Positions 36,191 to 48,623 are shown, counted from the first letter of the stretch. The stretch is DNA of 64,000 bases from Takakia lepidozioides (GCA_030704615.1 CM060731.1:21886001-21950000); one strand, 5' to 3'. Numbers and translations: made by a program. Notes: generated from the sequence alone by a model not told the origin.

Positions 36191-38576
36191 ATGTGCTATT
36201 TCAATTAACCTGATAAATTTCCCTCCATAGAAGATCAATACATACTACAGTAGGTTCATAGCAGATTAGGAAACAACCATACAATAGGGTCATATGGTAG
36301 TGTACTGACAAAACTTATGCCGCTTACTTTTGTACAAATAAACGCGCCGAAATCGATGGTTCACACTCATTAATGTCGGTACCTTCCAGGGGAAGCCACC
36401 AGACCACACAGTACTGTCATGGCTTTTACCATGCACATGCATCCGAGCACCCTACTCATGCCCAGCCCGGCTATGTCCGGACATACTTATTATCCATACG
36501 AAGGTCAGCAGCATTATTTTACCGTAGGTTCAAAGCTGATTAGGCACAAATTAAGTTTTAAAAAAAAGTGCCTAAGCAAATCTGTGATTTTTCAAGATTT
36601 ATGCCTAAAAAGTTGGAAAAATAATATGAAAGTGCCTAATTCAGTAAAAATCCTACTATATATAATTTCTATTGAAAACAAAAACAAATGCCTCCATAAA
36701 TGTTCAAAAAGTATAGGCAAACTCCCTAGGTCCATACAACCTCCAAAGGACCTTCCAATGAGTCTCGCACATCCTGCATATGTCTTCATCCCCTTCAAGT
36801 CAAGGTACATCTGAGTCTTCAATGTGCAAATTTCCAAGGCAGCGACTCATGCTCTCCACCACCTCAACATCAAATAGAAATCTGGTACCTCTCCACTTGA
36901 GGAGCTGTGGCTCTAAACAAAGGCTATGTGAAATTGCTCTCATAGCCTCACATTGAAATTGCATAAGGGCGACATAACAAAAAATTAGGTAACATTTATC
37001 CAGGGTCGACTGTAATACCCCTAATGTTTGGAAAATACCTAGGTGAGGTGCCTAAATAATAAAAACGAATCTGCCTAATAATATTCCAAACTTAATAATT
37101 ATCATTTTGTGGGACCGACCCTCCTTGACCTCCAGTTTGAATTGATTGAGCTTATATATTTGAAGATATGACCTATGAAACCCTAAAGAACTTTCAGATT
37201 TTTCCCTTGGAGGAAATCAGGGACCTTAAATCTGTGAATCTACATGCCAAGCTGGCCAGTGCGTTACACAATCCTATAATCTACCCGCCAGGTTGGCAGT
37301 GCGTTACACAAATCCTATAATCTACCCGCCGGGCTCCCAGTGCATTATATCTTTCCTGTGCGTTCTTCACGCGTAAGCCTCCTCATTACCCTGCCTCGTG
37401 GTGGGGCTCATTTTGGTGATCCCCTCCACTAACTTCTAGAAGGTTGACTTATGTCAAAATAACGCGTCAATTTATCGCCAAAGGGCTATTGCCTTCCGTT
37501 CTGGAGGTTGGGTAGCGCGTGACGTAAGCATGAGCACAAGGCCATATTCCCCGAACTTCTCAGAAATTTCCAAGAAATTTCCACGCGAAATGAAATTGAC
37601 GAAACTAAAAACTAACACATAAAGAAGAAGTAGCCCCTATACCTGATGAACATGTTATCCTATAGGCGTGGTTTGTTATGCTTAGTTTGTGCCCATATCA
37701 CCAAGTATTTCTCAATGCGAAATTCACCGCCGCCGTTATAGGTTTAGAGTTTTTGGCTACATTATTGATGGTTTCACCTCGCTGAATTGGCGCAAATGTA
37801 CCATACAAATGCACCAGTCCTCTATACCCGCTTATGATTTTATTCCGTTTTGAAAACATATAACTCCTATGACCGAGGTTTAAATAAAACTCCCATGACT
37901 GTGGGTTGTGCTCACGTGAGCGTGCTGTGCTCACAGAATACAAACCCCCCATTCTGTAGGTGGACACCGGACCAAAGTAAGGTGGAGGCAGAAGAAACCC
38001 TGCAAAGCCTAGGCCTCACCCTCTTTAAGTGTATATTGTGCCTCACCCTCTTTATATACTGCGTCTTAGTGGTGGAGCCTTCAAAGAGGGGGCCTAGTGC
38101 CTCATCCTACTTATCTGGACAGCTCTAGAACTAGAAGGAGGGCCCACCGTCTCACATATCCTAGTTTTGCTGGGCTCTACACCTCCTATCACCCATTCCC
38201 ACACCCCTGCCTTCTCTTCCCATTGCCCGCTCCAATCCTCTCCCTTGTTTCGACCTTTTTTAAATTTATATTTTTAGCAGAAAGAGAGTAAGGCACCAAT
38301 TTATTAAAAATGGATAAGAAAAAAACAACCTTAGAAGTGCCATGAAGGCCAGAATTTGAGGACCCTTACTGATAATGTTTTTGATTACGTAAACGGTGGT
38401 CACGGGAATCGACCAAGTATTTGAAAGATTCCCTGCATTCTAAGTGAAGTAACTCACCTCGCGAGTTGCTCCCCGGGGGGCTTTCTCCATTGTGTGGGTG
38501 CGTTGTCTCGAGAACAAGGTACAGCTGGTGGTGATGGGTTATGACCGTGAATGGCAGGTTGATAAAGTGTTGTGGG
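36191..38576. other. Gene-poor spacer
   Basis: Apart from the short tandem repeat at 37257, no supported gene was found. Open frames here are short and without recognisable similarity. Confidence 0.45.
37257..37345. repeat. Short tandem repeat, period about 40 bp
   Basis: cagtgcgttacacaa followed by cctataatctacccgcc occurs twice and begins a third time. Confidence 0.75.
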
Positions 38577-40149
38577 TCACCTTGGGCGAACGAGCACAAA
38601 AAACCCTTTCTCAATATCCTTGAACGGATTCAAGGGTATCCTTGGACGCTCACACCTAGGGCCACAGTAAGGTTTTGGAACTTCATCCTCATCTTCCATA
38701 TCTTCCAGTATCTGTGGCTGGATGCCATCCCTCCGATGGTTTGAGGACCAATTTGTTTTCGGCCAAAATCCCTCAAGAAGCTGAATACGATCCGGAATGT
38801 CCTGCATTGGCTTATCAAGTTCAACGTGAATATTTCCCCAGTATTGGTCATATTGTTCCATCACACCCCGGTAATGATCGTCAAGCAACATTCCTTTGGT
38901 CCAAAAATCTCTGTATTTTTTAATACCATTTTTTATGAATGACTGTTTTTCTGAGGAGTCGTCCCTGACTCCCCATATCGGTCTTTTTGGAACAACATCT
39001 GGTTCTCGTTCAGGAAGATATGGAGTCCCATCAGGATTGGACTTCCACATCTTAACGCTGGAGTTTGTAGGAAGTCACTCCGAATCAGTAGCTGACTTCT
39101 TGTACTTCATAACGGGCTAGCCATCCGCATCCTTAAAAAATCGAAAGACGTGCATCTCTGAGATCCCGACCAAAGCCTCATTTCCATTATGAATACAACC
39201 CTTAACAAACTTCTTGAAGTCGGGAGCCTCCTGTGTGATTTGAGGAATGAATTGCATATCTTGGGAGATCATGAATGACCTCATCAAATCCGGAAGAATG
39301 TAGGTGTTGCGTTCCTTTAGCTTCTTCGAGAGATAGCTAAAGAATCCGTCAATATCCTCATGGGTGTGCCCGACCATGAGAAAACCAAGCTGGATCTCTT
39401 CAAAGACATCTTTGGCAGTGAGGAGGGATATGAAAGCAAGCATCCATCTGTTCTTATTGTCCTTGGAGGAGTTGTCCATCTGCAAATAAAGTCGTCTAGG
39501 AAGTGGTCGAGCACCACATTTATCGTGCGGCCTGCAGGGTTTCAGAGCCTCCAAACATCTCGATATACCTCTCATGAGCGTTTCAAAAAAATCATTTTGA
39601 ACTTCAGTGTCAAAAATGTTCCTGGATTCCCGGCATGTCGGCTTTTCCAGTTGGCGCAGGCACCGAGCCAGCAACCCAATTGTGAAGTTTGAATTGTCTT
39701 TCCAGAACTCAAGGGAAAATTGAGGGTAAGCTCCATCTCCGTGTCCATGCGTAACCATTCCTGTCAATGAGACAAGCAACTGACCCAATCCGAAGACCAT
39801 CATGTTCGTCGTCTGTAGCCTCGGAATAGCCGTTTTCTTATGATCTATCTTATCATGAATAATACATAAGAACTCCTCCGGAACCATAACGGACTCATTC
39901 CTCCAGCTATGGTACAGCCTTCTGCATGACTCTTGATGCCTCAAGTGCAAATCAAGCGCCCGCTTATGTGCGACATGTTCGAAACTCCTCTTAATCGACT
40001 TCTTGATCAAGTCTTTGAACATCTCGCATTCTGTGCACTTAGCAAAGGTGCTTCCTGTTTTCCGAACCTCCACGTTAGGAAATATTCGATCCCGTATACG
40101 GCTTATAGCTGGCTGCGAGACTCCTTTCAAACCGAGCAGTCTATTTGTC
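38577..40149 (-). pseudogene. DUF7869-type transposase-like protein, interrupted by TAG
   Basis: The frame runs from a splice-acceptor-like cag at the exon start to a stop at 38577, broken only by TAG at 39117-39119 (context DADG stop PVMKY, plausibly from TGG). Motifs: a Cys pair (KCTECEMF), QMDNSSKDNKNRWMLAF and FLMVGHTHEDIDGFFS, which I recognise from memory as the core of DUF7869 proteins, often found in multicopy, transposon-like families. The Asp and His-Thr-His-x-Asp residues suggest a nuclease-like active site, but this is inference. Upstream exons on the minus strand beyond 40149 are not resolved. Confidence 0.72.
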
Positions 40150-40174
40150 TGCACCCCAACTCCCCAACAATGTC

Positions 40175-40198
40175 AACGTCCACCGAGCAGTGGAGGTT
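40175..40198. repeat. Dispersed palindrome, copy 1
   Basis: Half-sites AACGTCCACCG and (reverse strand) AACCTCCACTG around a 2-nt centre. Lies about 25 bp upstream of the minus-strand DUF7869 exon. Confidence 0.8.
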
Positions 40199-40960
40199 CT
40201 ACAAAGTGGAAGAACAAGAAATCATGATGGCATCAAAAAGAATAAAATCATCCACAGTATTTTGAAAAACGAAATGAGACAACGAATAAAAGTCACCTCG
40301 TTGGACTCCTCTCGAATTCTCTTCCAGTTCATTTCGGGTGGCAAAATTCTCAAAGTATCCCGACGTCCCTCTCCAATGCAACGTCCCTCTCAAATGAAAA
40401 CGAGACGGTGTTCGGTAGATGTGATGGAAGCGGACCGTCCAGATAAAAAACATGGTGTTTCGGAACCAGATGAAAAATCCAGTTGGGGGTCTACCGAGCC
40501 GAACAAAGTGTCTGTCAATGACGAAAATGTGACTGTAGAATCCCCGCGGAACGCATCTGAATCTCCGAGCAATACACCTAAAGTCATCTGTAAGGATACC
40601 CTGGCGGAAATAAGAGAAAACGTTCATGTAAACAATGATATCAACGGATCTCCTGCCCACTCCCAAAATTATCCGACATACACCCCTTCAGACTATTCCC
40701 CAGACACATTGGCGGCAATACGAGTGACTGTTTTTGGATATCGAGCATCTCCTGAATCCACATTAGGATCTTAAGGATATTATCCTCCAAACTTCCTCCT
40801 AGACACTGAAACGAGCGGGGGAGTCCTGCAACTACTGGACGTCTCTGGATCTCCAGGATACTCCCCTGCGTCTCCTGATAGTATCACCGGATCCCCAAAA
40901 TATACCCCTCCAGACTATTCGCCTGATACACTCAGAGAGATAAGAATGAGCATTTTGTAG
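40199..40960 (+). pseudogene. Ser/Pro/Tyr-repeat protein (CTD-like repeats), one in-frame TAA
   Basis: An open plus-strand frame that ends at TAA 40772-40774 and resumes in the same frame to TAG at 40960. Its C-terminal half carries repeats such as YTPSDYSPDTLAAIR, GYSPASPDS and YTPPDYSPDTLREIR. These resemble the YSPTSPS-type repeats of the RNA polymerase II CTD. The N-terminal part is basic and Ser-rich. No catalytic domain is seen. The true 5' end is unknown. Confidence 0.5.
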
Positions 40961-41178
40961 TTCTTGGGTATATAATCTAGAATCGTCTGAATATAGTGCG
41001 AGAAGTTCCTTAGTATATTTTGGACGAATTGGGTTCGAAGATTTCTATTGTAGATTAGTCATGTTTCAGGATGATGTACTCAATGGCTCCTGAGCCTCAT
41101 TTTCATTAAAGTTTTTTTCTTCAACATCTGAAAAAAATGGAGGATTTCCCATTTCATGTAGAAAGACTTGTACATACG

Positions 41179-41201
41179 AACCTCCATTGTCAGTGGAGGT
41201 T
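41179..41201. repeat. Dispersed palindrome, copy 2
   Basis: Half-sites AACCTCCATTG and AACCTCCACTG around a 1-nt centre. Lies upstream of the acceptor at 41281. Confidence 0.85.
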
Positions 41202-41281
41202 CTTATTTCTGGAATGATAGATGCTAGTAAGAGAGATCTTGTTATTTGATTATCTAATAAATTTGTGTTTGGTTGTAACAG

Positions 41282-44022
41282 AAGACATCCTACACCACCA
41301 GATTGCGTCCCGGGATTGATTGGAGATATTTGTGGCGCATTCATATGCCGGAAGTCCTCACATTTCAAAACTGTGCATACCGCTATTTTTGAGCTTAACC
41401 CAGAGGTGACAGATTGGGGCATCGTGCCTGTCAGTACACCTCCTGATCACAAACTGTCTTTTCATTACAGAAGTCTTGGAGTAATAACAGACTTAAAATA
41501 CGCAGAAGCTCTCGATATAGAGCTTGAATCTGAAGAGGAAAACCTGATGTTGGTTTTGTTCCTGCATGAGGATGCGAGAACCCCCAGGACGTTTGGTTCC
41601 AAAGTGAAGGTGGGTCGTCTGAACAAGTCGTTGATAAGTGAATGCATTGCACTGGGTTTTAGATTTCCAGACGAGGGCTCTGTATTTACAAACGTAGGTT
41701 TGTCGAGGGCCTGGAGTATTTTTCTGGATATTCTGCACGCAATGGGGAATGACATTCGCAAGAAACGAGCACTAGAAGAAGCATCAAAGCTGAAGAGGGG
41801 AAAACGCAAGTCGTCGACAGCCGGCAATGATGACAATGAGGCCGGGACTTCCGCAGGAAAGAAGAAACAGAAGGAGGATCATGATCCAACATTGATGTCA
41901 GATAACAAGAGACCTAAAGTTGGGGAGATTTTTGACAAGGAAAAATGCGAGAAGATGGAGGAGAGGCTCACGAAGGAATACAATGATGTATTTTCATTCG
42001 GATTCGAGAGTACCTTCCTTGTGAAGGTTTCCATGATGGAACTAGCTCCAAGGAGCATGGTTTATAGACCGTTAAATATCAAGCATAAGGACAAAGTGAA
42101 AGCACGACTCTTCCAACTTCATTTGTTTGACTCCAAACATCTGGTGTATCTTGCACCAATCAACCCTTCGATCCAATCCCGAGAAGATTGCTTCATTGCG
42201 ACCGAAACAATGGAAGGAGATGGACGTATCAAGGTTCTTCGTAATTGGTGGACAACACACCATCGTGGCAGCAAAGGTAATGGACTTCATTTCCTCCCAC
42301 ACCTCTCTTTTAACGAACCTCCACTGGGCAGTGGAGGTTTGTATTGAACTACAAAATTGGATATGTCCCCACACTTTCAACTCTCTCACCCATTTTACAT
42401 TAACTGTAGCAGGAACTTCTCGAGGATCTTTCCAACAGCGAACTGAAGGAGTACTTCCGGGAGTGGCCTGCGAAGATTGTATGGTCTACCGATGAACAAA
42501 GGCTCCTGAAGTTGTCCAGGCTCCTCAACGATCCCAATAAGGAGCAAAAGTTTGATACAATAATGCCGGAGAAAGTTGCGTATGCGCGAATGTTATTCAA
42601 CCTGAGGGGGAAGCCAAAGAAATACAACGATCACACCACAAAGTCCGAGACGAAACAATGGAACGTATGCATTTATGGAATCAAAATCTACTATTCACAT
42701 TCATTTTATGCTAAAGAATACTTCTGTTGTCGAAGTGACAACTAATTTATCCCTGAATGAATGTGCAGGAGTTCATGTTTGCCTGTCATTTGATACTAGA
42801 AATGGGTAGCATTAAGGAGGCAATGGTCCTGGTACTTTGCGACGACGACGTTTGGAAGATCTGGGAAGATGTTTTCAAAAACTGGGAGCAGAGAAAGCTA
42901 CTCGACCCGCTTGGGATACAGTACAAGGGTGAACAGCAACAGTTCACAAAATCTGCTATCGCAAAGCTGCAAGGGTTGAACAGATGGCAGCTGATAAAAG
43001 TTGCACAGAAAATCCTGGACCTGAAATTGACCATTCGAGATTACAAAGGTCAAGACAAATCAATTCAAAGCATGAACAAGTACATAGTCGACATGAAAAT
43101 GCGCCGGTTTATTGTCGACGATGTGATGGAAGTGTTGGGGTGGCCTCGGAGGAGCAAACAGTGCACGGAACCGTACACTAAGGACGAGTGGCGTGAAGTG
43201 AAGAGAAAGTACCACTTCAATAAGGCAGAGTTCTCAACATTTAAAGACAAAGTGGGGACGGATTACATCCAAAGCAAGATCAAGATGAACATGGAGACAA
43301 AACCACTCACGGCCGCTTTTGTTAAGTACGTCTCCTCCATCAAGAAAGCTTATGAGGATAGAGAGGATGCCATGGCGATTATTTCAGCGAGTTTCAAGAC
43401 TCATTACGCTATCATGGGTGGAGAAACAAAATTCGCCGATGCCAAGTCCCGTCTGCGACTCGCACCGAAGAAACGGTTTGACAACATAGCGATGGTGTTC
43501 GTCAATACAATTTCTGAAGACGACTTTGTCGTATTTGAGTCCAACGAGTATGTGAACATACTGGAGGCCTTTGTGGCTCTGAAATTGAACACGAGTGCTT
43601 TTGTTTTCTTCTCGACGCAACCGTCCTCGGCCAATCTGGTCTCCTACATCTGAAATGGTCCCGGAAGAACATCGTATCTTGTCCGTCAGGGATTTTATGT
43701 TCCGGGAGAGTATGAAAATATTTACAAAAATAGCACGAAGACTTTCTCTCGGATTGTACTGTGCCTAGACTATGTTATTCCAGCGACACCTGAGGAGATG
43801 CAGAATCCGGACGAGCACATCTCCACCATACTGTTAATCGAGCCAATACAGCCGATTCTGGAAGGGCCCTCTGAGAAGCCATCAGCTTTTGAAGAAGAGT
43901 GCAGGACTTATAATCATGAGCTACGAGCTGACACATACGACTATTTGGCCTCCCTGTTTTGTCGAGACGGGATATCCGTTGTCAACATCTTCGGAGGTGT
44001 GATGTTGACGTATGCCCTTCAT
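41282..44022 (+). pseudogene. ParB/Srx-like protein, at least three exons, with frameshift and in-frame TGA
   Basis: Exons about 41282-42276, 42413-42664 and 42769-44022 have good GT/AG ends. Exon 1 encodes an uncharacterised N-terminus with a Lys-rich linker and, after an apparent frameshift between about 42130 and 42200, the block FFVIGGQHTIVAAK joined to ELLEDL. That resembles the nucleotide-binding box of ParB/sulfiredoxin-fold proteins. Exons 2-3 encode a long helical region. The frame has TGA at 43651-43653 but then continues to YDYLASLFCRDGISVVNIFGG. The ParB-like call rests on one motif and is tentative. Confidence 0.5.
42316..42339. repeat. Dispersed palindrome, copy 3 (perfect)
   Basis: Both half-sites are AACCTCCACTG. 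It lies inside the intron between ParB-like exons 1 and 2. Confidence 0.9.
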
Positions 44023-44068
44023 GTAAGTGTAAATTTTTTTTGCATTTTAAATACGAATTTTTATATTT

Positions 44069-44821
44069 TTGATCCAACACGTCCTCTGTTTTACTGACTG
44101 GGTTTATCTGCAAGCAAGAAACATTCGAGTGCTTGACATCAACCACTCAACCAAGAAAAAGTTTTGCAAAGGAAAAGTTGAAGCTAATTTTAAGAAGCTT
44201 CAAATTGAGAATGACAATGTTGCTGAAGAGGTTGACGGCGGAGACGATGATGAGGATGAGGAGGAGGAAGATGAAGACTTGGAAGAAGAAGGCGGACATT
44301 CCGAACACGTAGAGGAGGATGAGGGCATCGATGGTAACGGGGACAACGAGGGCCACGATGGTGACAATGCAGACCGTTGGGAGGCTGGACACCTGGATGT
44401 GATTCAGGACTTCAGAACTCAGTCACATGATGGTATTAAGAACATCACCCAAGACGTTGCGGTCCACAATGTCATGATTCTAGATGGGGATTTGTCGAGT
44501 TCAAGCGAGAGAACTAAGAGTAATCTTGCTTCACCATCAAGGGGTGCGGAGGCGAGCTCAATTGAGGTGCGCGGCAATTTGATTGGGAGTGCAGACGACT
44601 GGTTCAAACCTGTAAAAGGGGACGAGCCGGCGCCAATGTCCCCGTATCCCGCGAAAGAGAGGGTAGAGAGAGCGAGGACAAAGAGCCTGTGTCCCACAAA
44701 AGACAGTGGATACAAAGGGAGGACTAAGAGCCCGTCCCCCGCAAAAATGGATAGTGGTGACAGAGGCAAGACTAAAAGCCCGTCTCCAAGAAAAAACAGC
44801 GGAGGCAGAGGCCATACTTAG
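44069..44821 (+). CDS. Acidic, Ser/Pro-rich ORF, probable 3' exon of the ParB-like gene
   Basis: From about 44107 the frame encodes ARNIRVLDINHSTKKKF, then a long Asp/Glu tract and C-terminal TKSPSPAK-type repeats ending in TAG. It follows a donor at 44022/44023, but the acceptor phase does not fit cleanly, so the link is uncertain. Likely disordered and nuclear if expressed. Confidence 0.4.
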   Translation: MIQHVLCFTDWVYLQARNIRVLDINHSTKKKFCKGKVEANFKKLQIENDNVAEEVDGGDDDEDEEEEDEDLEEEGGHSEHVEEDEGIDGNGDNEGHDGDNADRWEAGHLDVIQDFRTQSHDGIKNITQDVAVHNVMILDGDLSSSSERTKSNLASPSRGAEASSIEVRGNLIGSADDWFKPVKGDEPAPMSPYPAKERVERARTKSLCPTKDSGYKGRTKSPSPAKMDSGDRGKTKSPSPRKNSGGRGHT

Positions 44822-45167
44822 AGCCCAACTCGCGCTCAAAGTGTCTCCTAGCATGTCAATTTGGATGTAGGTAACGAATGACACCTGGAGATTTATGGTG
44901 TCTTCAAGCATTATAAATGGAACAAATTGTGTGTATTGCATCTGGTTGTGTTCTGGTTGTGTTTTTGACAATACCTGATCTGTATCTTAATATTTCCCAC
45001 ATTCTTGAAATTTACATGTGACTGACGGTAAGAAAACTCGTATAGATCCATGAACGGAAATTGGAGGAAATCACACAAACTCGGACATAATCCATCGCGA
45101 CTCAAACAGTGAGGAGGCAAGTGGACTTAACAATAAGGGTCAGCCCAACTGATCCGGTCAAACAAAC

Positions 45168-45191
45168 AACCTCCACTGCCCAGTCGACGTT
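45168..45191. repeat. Dispersed palindrome, copy 4
   Basis: Half-sites AACCTCCACTG and AACGTCGACTG. Lies upstream of the exon at 45379. Confidence 0.85.
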
Positions 45192-45378
45192 GCGAGATGG
45201 AGGAGATGAGCCGGAGATGGTCGTTGCTCACCGTGAAGGAAAAGAGAGCGAGCAGCACCATCAGCAAATTCGGAACCCCTCCCCGAAACGGGTATACACC
45301 TCATAACCATCTTAGCTATGTTCTTCTTGGTCCTTCTTCTACTTTACAAAATAAATTAATTGTTCTGTTATTCCACAG

Positions 45379-46119
45379 GATGATATGATTCACCCTCCAA
45401 TCGACTATCACAAATATGTGAACCCACAGGATTGGTATCGCCTCTCTGAGGGACCGAAAGGATCTCGACCAGGATACTACGTCCTGGTTCTTGACGTCGG
45501 TTACCTTGGTGAGGTTTACATCCGAGATGGCCCGAGATCCCCTCCCGCAACCCATCCTTGTGTGTGCATTGGAAAATTCAAGCTTTCAGTCCGAAATGGG
45601 TTGGACGACTTCCTGAAATGGGTCCTTGAGCATTTTGAGGTCTACTTTTGGAACACTGGACCGTTAGAAAATGTCCTGGATATATGGCTGGCTTTGTTTG
45701 GAAGAAGGTTTTACAATGTCAGGGAATTCAGCAATGAGAACTGCGTGAAGCATAGACAGACGTACAGTGCCGAATGGCCCAAATATCCGAAAGCGCCAAT
45801 ATATCTTAAACGTCTCTACGACCTTTTCACTGTAGATGACCCTGTAGCGTACAAATCAAACACACTTCTTATCGACACTGTAGAAAATATGTATAAGTCG
45901 TATTTGAACCCAAAGTTGTTCGGTATCTTCCTTCCAAAATATAAAGCGCTCGTCGACCCATACAAGGACATGTTTCTTCTTGATGAACTCAAACCGCACC
46001 TGGAAGAGTTGTGGTTATCCGGAAAAGACGCTGATATATTCAACGTGGAAAAACCCATAGGATGTCCACCGTATAATGACCCAAAGGTCAAATGCCTCTT
46101 GCTATGGGATTTGCAGTGA
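45379..46119 (+). CDS. FCP1/NIF-like phosphatase-fold protein (catalytic motif altered)
   Basis: Exon with acceptor ccacag and stop TGA at the end. HAD-fold signatures of the FCP1/NIF family: VLVLDVGYLGEVY at the DxD position, VRNGLDDFLKWVLEHFEVYF, and NTLLIDTVENMY near the C-terminus. The second catalytic Asp of DxDGT is replaced (DVGYL), so phosphatase activity is unlikely. Upstream exon(s) are not identified. Function unknown; no neighbour gives a pathway. Confidence 0.6.
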   Translation, partial: DDMIHPPIDYHKYVNPQDWYRLSEGPKGSRPGYYVLVLDVGYLGEVYIRDGPRSPPATHPCVCIGKFKLSVRNGLDDFLKWVLEHFEVYFWNTGPLENVLDIWLALFGRRFYNVREFSNENCVKHRQTYSAEWPKYPKAPIYLKRLYDLFTVDDPVAYKSNTLLIDTVENMYKSYLNPKLFGIFLPKYKALVDPYKDMFLLDELKPHLEELWLSGKDADIFNVEKPIGCPPYNDPKVKCLLLWDLQ

Positions 46120-46201
46120 CAGGTTTATCTTAGAAAACAAAAATTTCCTGACGCTTCATTGGAACAATTTGAAACGTAGATGGCTGCTCTAGATTTTCAT
46201 G

Positions 46202-46225
46202 AACCTCGACTGTCCAGTGGACGTT
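46202..46225. repeat. Dispersed palindrome, copy 5
   Basis: Half-sites AACCTCGACTG and AACGTCCACTG, 82 bp after the stop of the preceding ORF. Confidence 0.85.
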
Positions 46226-46232
46226 TCTCCCA

Positions 46233-46900
46233 ATGTCAATCCTGTCCTTGGTTTATCTTGATTACCACTTGAGTGGATGTATGAATTTCTCACAGATTGC
46301 AGCAGCAGTTTCTCCAGTTGCGAAAGGATTGCACTTGATAATTTTTTACCTGAATGGAGTTTTGTGCAAAGTCTTGAAGCACCAGAAGAGCTACTGTGTC
46401 CCCCGAATGTCCGAGACAGACTACAAGATACCAGCTTTTGTTGGATTTTGACTTGTCTATAGGCGGGAAAAATATCGTGAGATGTGGACAAAGTTGAACA
46501 AACATTTCCGTCTAGGTATATGGAGCTGCATGATGTACAAGAACTTGCAGTCTATACTAGACTTTATGCTTCAGGGTCTTCCTCAGCCGGCATTCGTTAT
46601 GTCTCAGGAAGATTGTATCTCCTGTCCTACTTCTGTCCACCCTCAATTATATCAGGATACGACCCGCCGAGTCTGTTCTTGAAGCCATTGATGACTGTCT
46701 GGCAAAGATTTGGTGGTCAGTACAACCTGAGTAACACTCTACTTATTGACGATTCAGCTATTAAGTGTGTGTTGAACCAGCCTGAATCCTGTCTGATTCT
46801 AAAATCGTTTGAATCCGTTGAGACGGTCTCTTGCTATCTCCAGAAGGTTCTTCAGAAATATTTGCTTGGAATCAAAAAATCTCACACGGTTTCTAGTTAA
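46233..46900 (+). pseudogene. FCP1/NIF-like pseudogene
   Basis: Frame 1 reads LHLIIFYLNGVLCKV (first catalytic Asp replaced by Tyr), hits TGA at 46449-46451, and continues as NKHFRLGIWSCMM. After a frame change near 46600-46670 the C-terminal NTLLIDDSAIKCVLNQPE block follows. All pieces belong to one FCP1-like domain broken by one stop and one frameshift. Confidence 0.62.
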
Positions 46901-47258
46901 AAGAGGATAGGACTTAAGCCTTGTCAGAATGTTTCCACCGATCCCAAGTTTAAGCCTCTCCTGGATTATGTTGATGATTCTAATTACGGGAATCTCCGAT
47001 ATGATGCTTCAAAATAAAGATTTTATTGATCAACCACGTTTGTGATTCAATGTTTATTTTTGATTGGTTTTTTTATAGGTTGTATTGTTTTTCTAGAAAA
47101 ACTGTTGTGTACTGTGATTTCCTTTTCAATCTGAATTGACATGGAATTGTTTGCTATTTCCTAGTCTCATCCAAGCGTTTCTCCACCCCATACCATCCCG
47201 ATCCTCTGAGATACAGGCCTTCTCCGAAACTCGTCTCGGGGGTTTTTTCAAATCCGAC

Positions 47259-47282
47259 AACCTCCACTGTGCAGTGGAGGTT
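47259..47282. repeat. Dispersed palindrome, copy 6 (perfect)
   Basis: Both half-sites are AACCTCCACTG. Lies about 40 bp before the acceptor at 47324. Confidence 0.9.
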
Positions 47283-47324
47283 ATCCCGTGTCTGTACATT
47301 GATCTTATAAGTTCGTTTCTGCAG

Positions 47325-48312
47325 GTTCATGGCGATGCTGCTGATGCCAACTTCTTGTCGGGACCTCCATTGGAATCCTCCATATCAAAAATTCGTCTAC
47401 AAAGGGACAACATTCACACTACTGTTGAGATTTCTGTCATCGACGGTGAAGCATCATCCAGGCACTTGGCTTCCCTTCAATTGCACGACCCTCTTCTTCA
47501 GTCCATTCTTAAAAATGATGTTCTGTCGCAGGATTGTTTAGGATTGAATGTCGCCGATGGAAGCCAACTTGACAAATGTGCAGGGGATTTCGTGGACCTC
47601 ACTCTACAATATTCACCCTCCGTGTTAAGTGTCAATGGTGTGAAGTCTACCTCGAGAATGTCATCCGTTGAGGACGCGGCTGAGACTGCGGCTCCGCAGC
47701 ACAATGTTGCCTCTCTTCCCTCCTTCTCTCCCCAGCACGAAGGTTGGACAGCCCAAATCAAAAGAAGCCAGGTAAAATTACTTATATCTAAATTCTAACT
47801 CGTCCTTTTGTTTTCCTTAGTACTGGGTCTGATGTTCTTGTTTTACTCCAGGCCAAAAAATCTGCGGATTGTGACCTTCCTGTCAAACGACGTCTTCATT
47901 GGAAATTTGTTCCGAGGTAATCCCTTCGTTACGTGTGAATTCCATTCAGGATGTGGAGTGCTCAAGGGACAATTTCCATTCCGTTCCCCTTCTCCGAAAC
48001 CCTTTCGACGAGGACAAGGACGAAACTTCAATTGCAACTTCTGGGCTTCCCAACCCTGCAGTGTTGGCGCAATGTTCTGCACCGAGGAAGCGGAATAGGG
48101 CCCCCAAACCATTTCCATCTCTTCTACAAATCGGTTCCACCGGAAAGAAGTCATTCGTCAGAGACAAAGCAGACTCGAGGAAGAAAAGGAATACCTCGGA
48201 CATACCGGGGTCTCGTCAAAACACGTCCATTGGGATGCTAAGCCCGCCAGCGAGACTTTCCAATAAGGCGACATCGGTATTATTCGATATCGTTCGTTTG
48301 GTTATGCACTAA
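47325..48312 (+). CDS. Unknown exons (basic, Ser-rich), upstream of an FCP1-like region
   Basis: Exon 47325-47771 (acceptor ttctgcag, donor cag/gtaaaa, 149 codons) joins in phase to 47852-47916 (AKKSADCDLPVKRRLHW). A further open frame 47948-48312 (DVECSRDNFHSVPLL, then RKRNRAPKPF) fits less well in phase. No domain is recognised. Its position before the FCP1-like block at 48.6 kb suggests they may be one gene. Confidence 0.4.
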
Positions 48313-48391
48313 TTAACTCCATCTTTTCTCAACAGACGGGGATGCAACACGATACCTTCATCAATTTCCCTTCGTACAAGATACTTTCCTG

Positions 48392-48415
48392 AACCTCCAC
48401 TTGATAGTCGACGTT
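48392..48415. repeat. Dispersed palindrome, copy 7 (degenerate)
   Basis: Half-sites AACCTCCACTT and AACGTCGACTA, with the innermost pair changed on both sides. Confidence 0.7.
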
Positions 48416-48623
48416 CCTCTTCTTAGCAATATTAACCCTCCTCTTCAAACATTCCAAGCCCACAACATTGTGCAGTATTTTGCCATTTTTTGCACAATCG
48501 TGTTGATCTTCCATACACTCAATCATTCTGGGTCGTGGGTATTTTTCATGGCAGAAACACTAATGTCAGTGTGTGATTAACCTGCTCAGGATAACTTTGT
48601 CTCTCATCCTTTACATGCAACAG

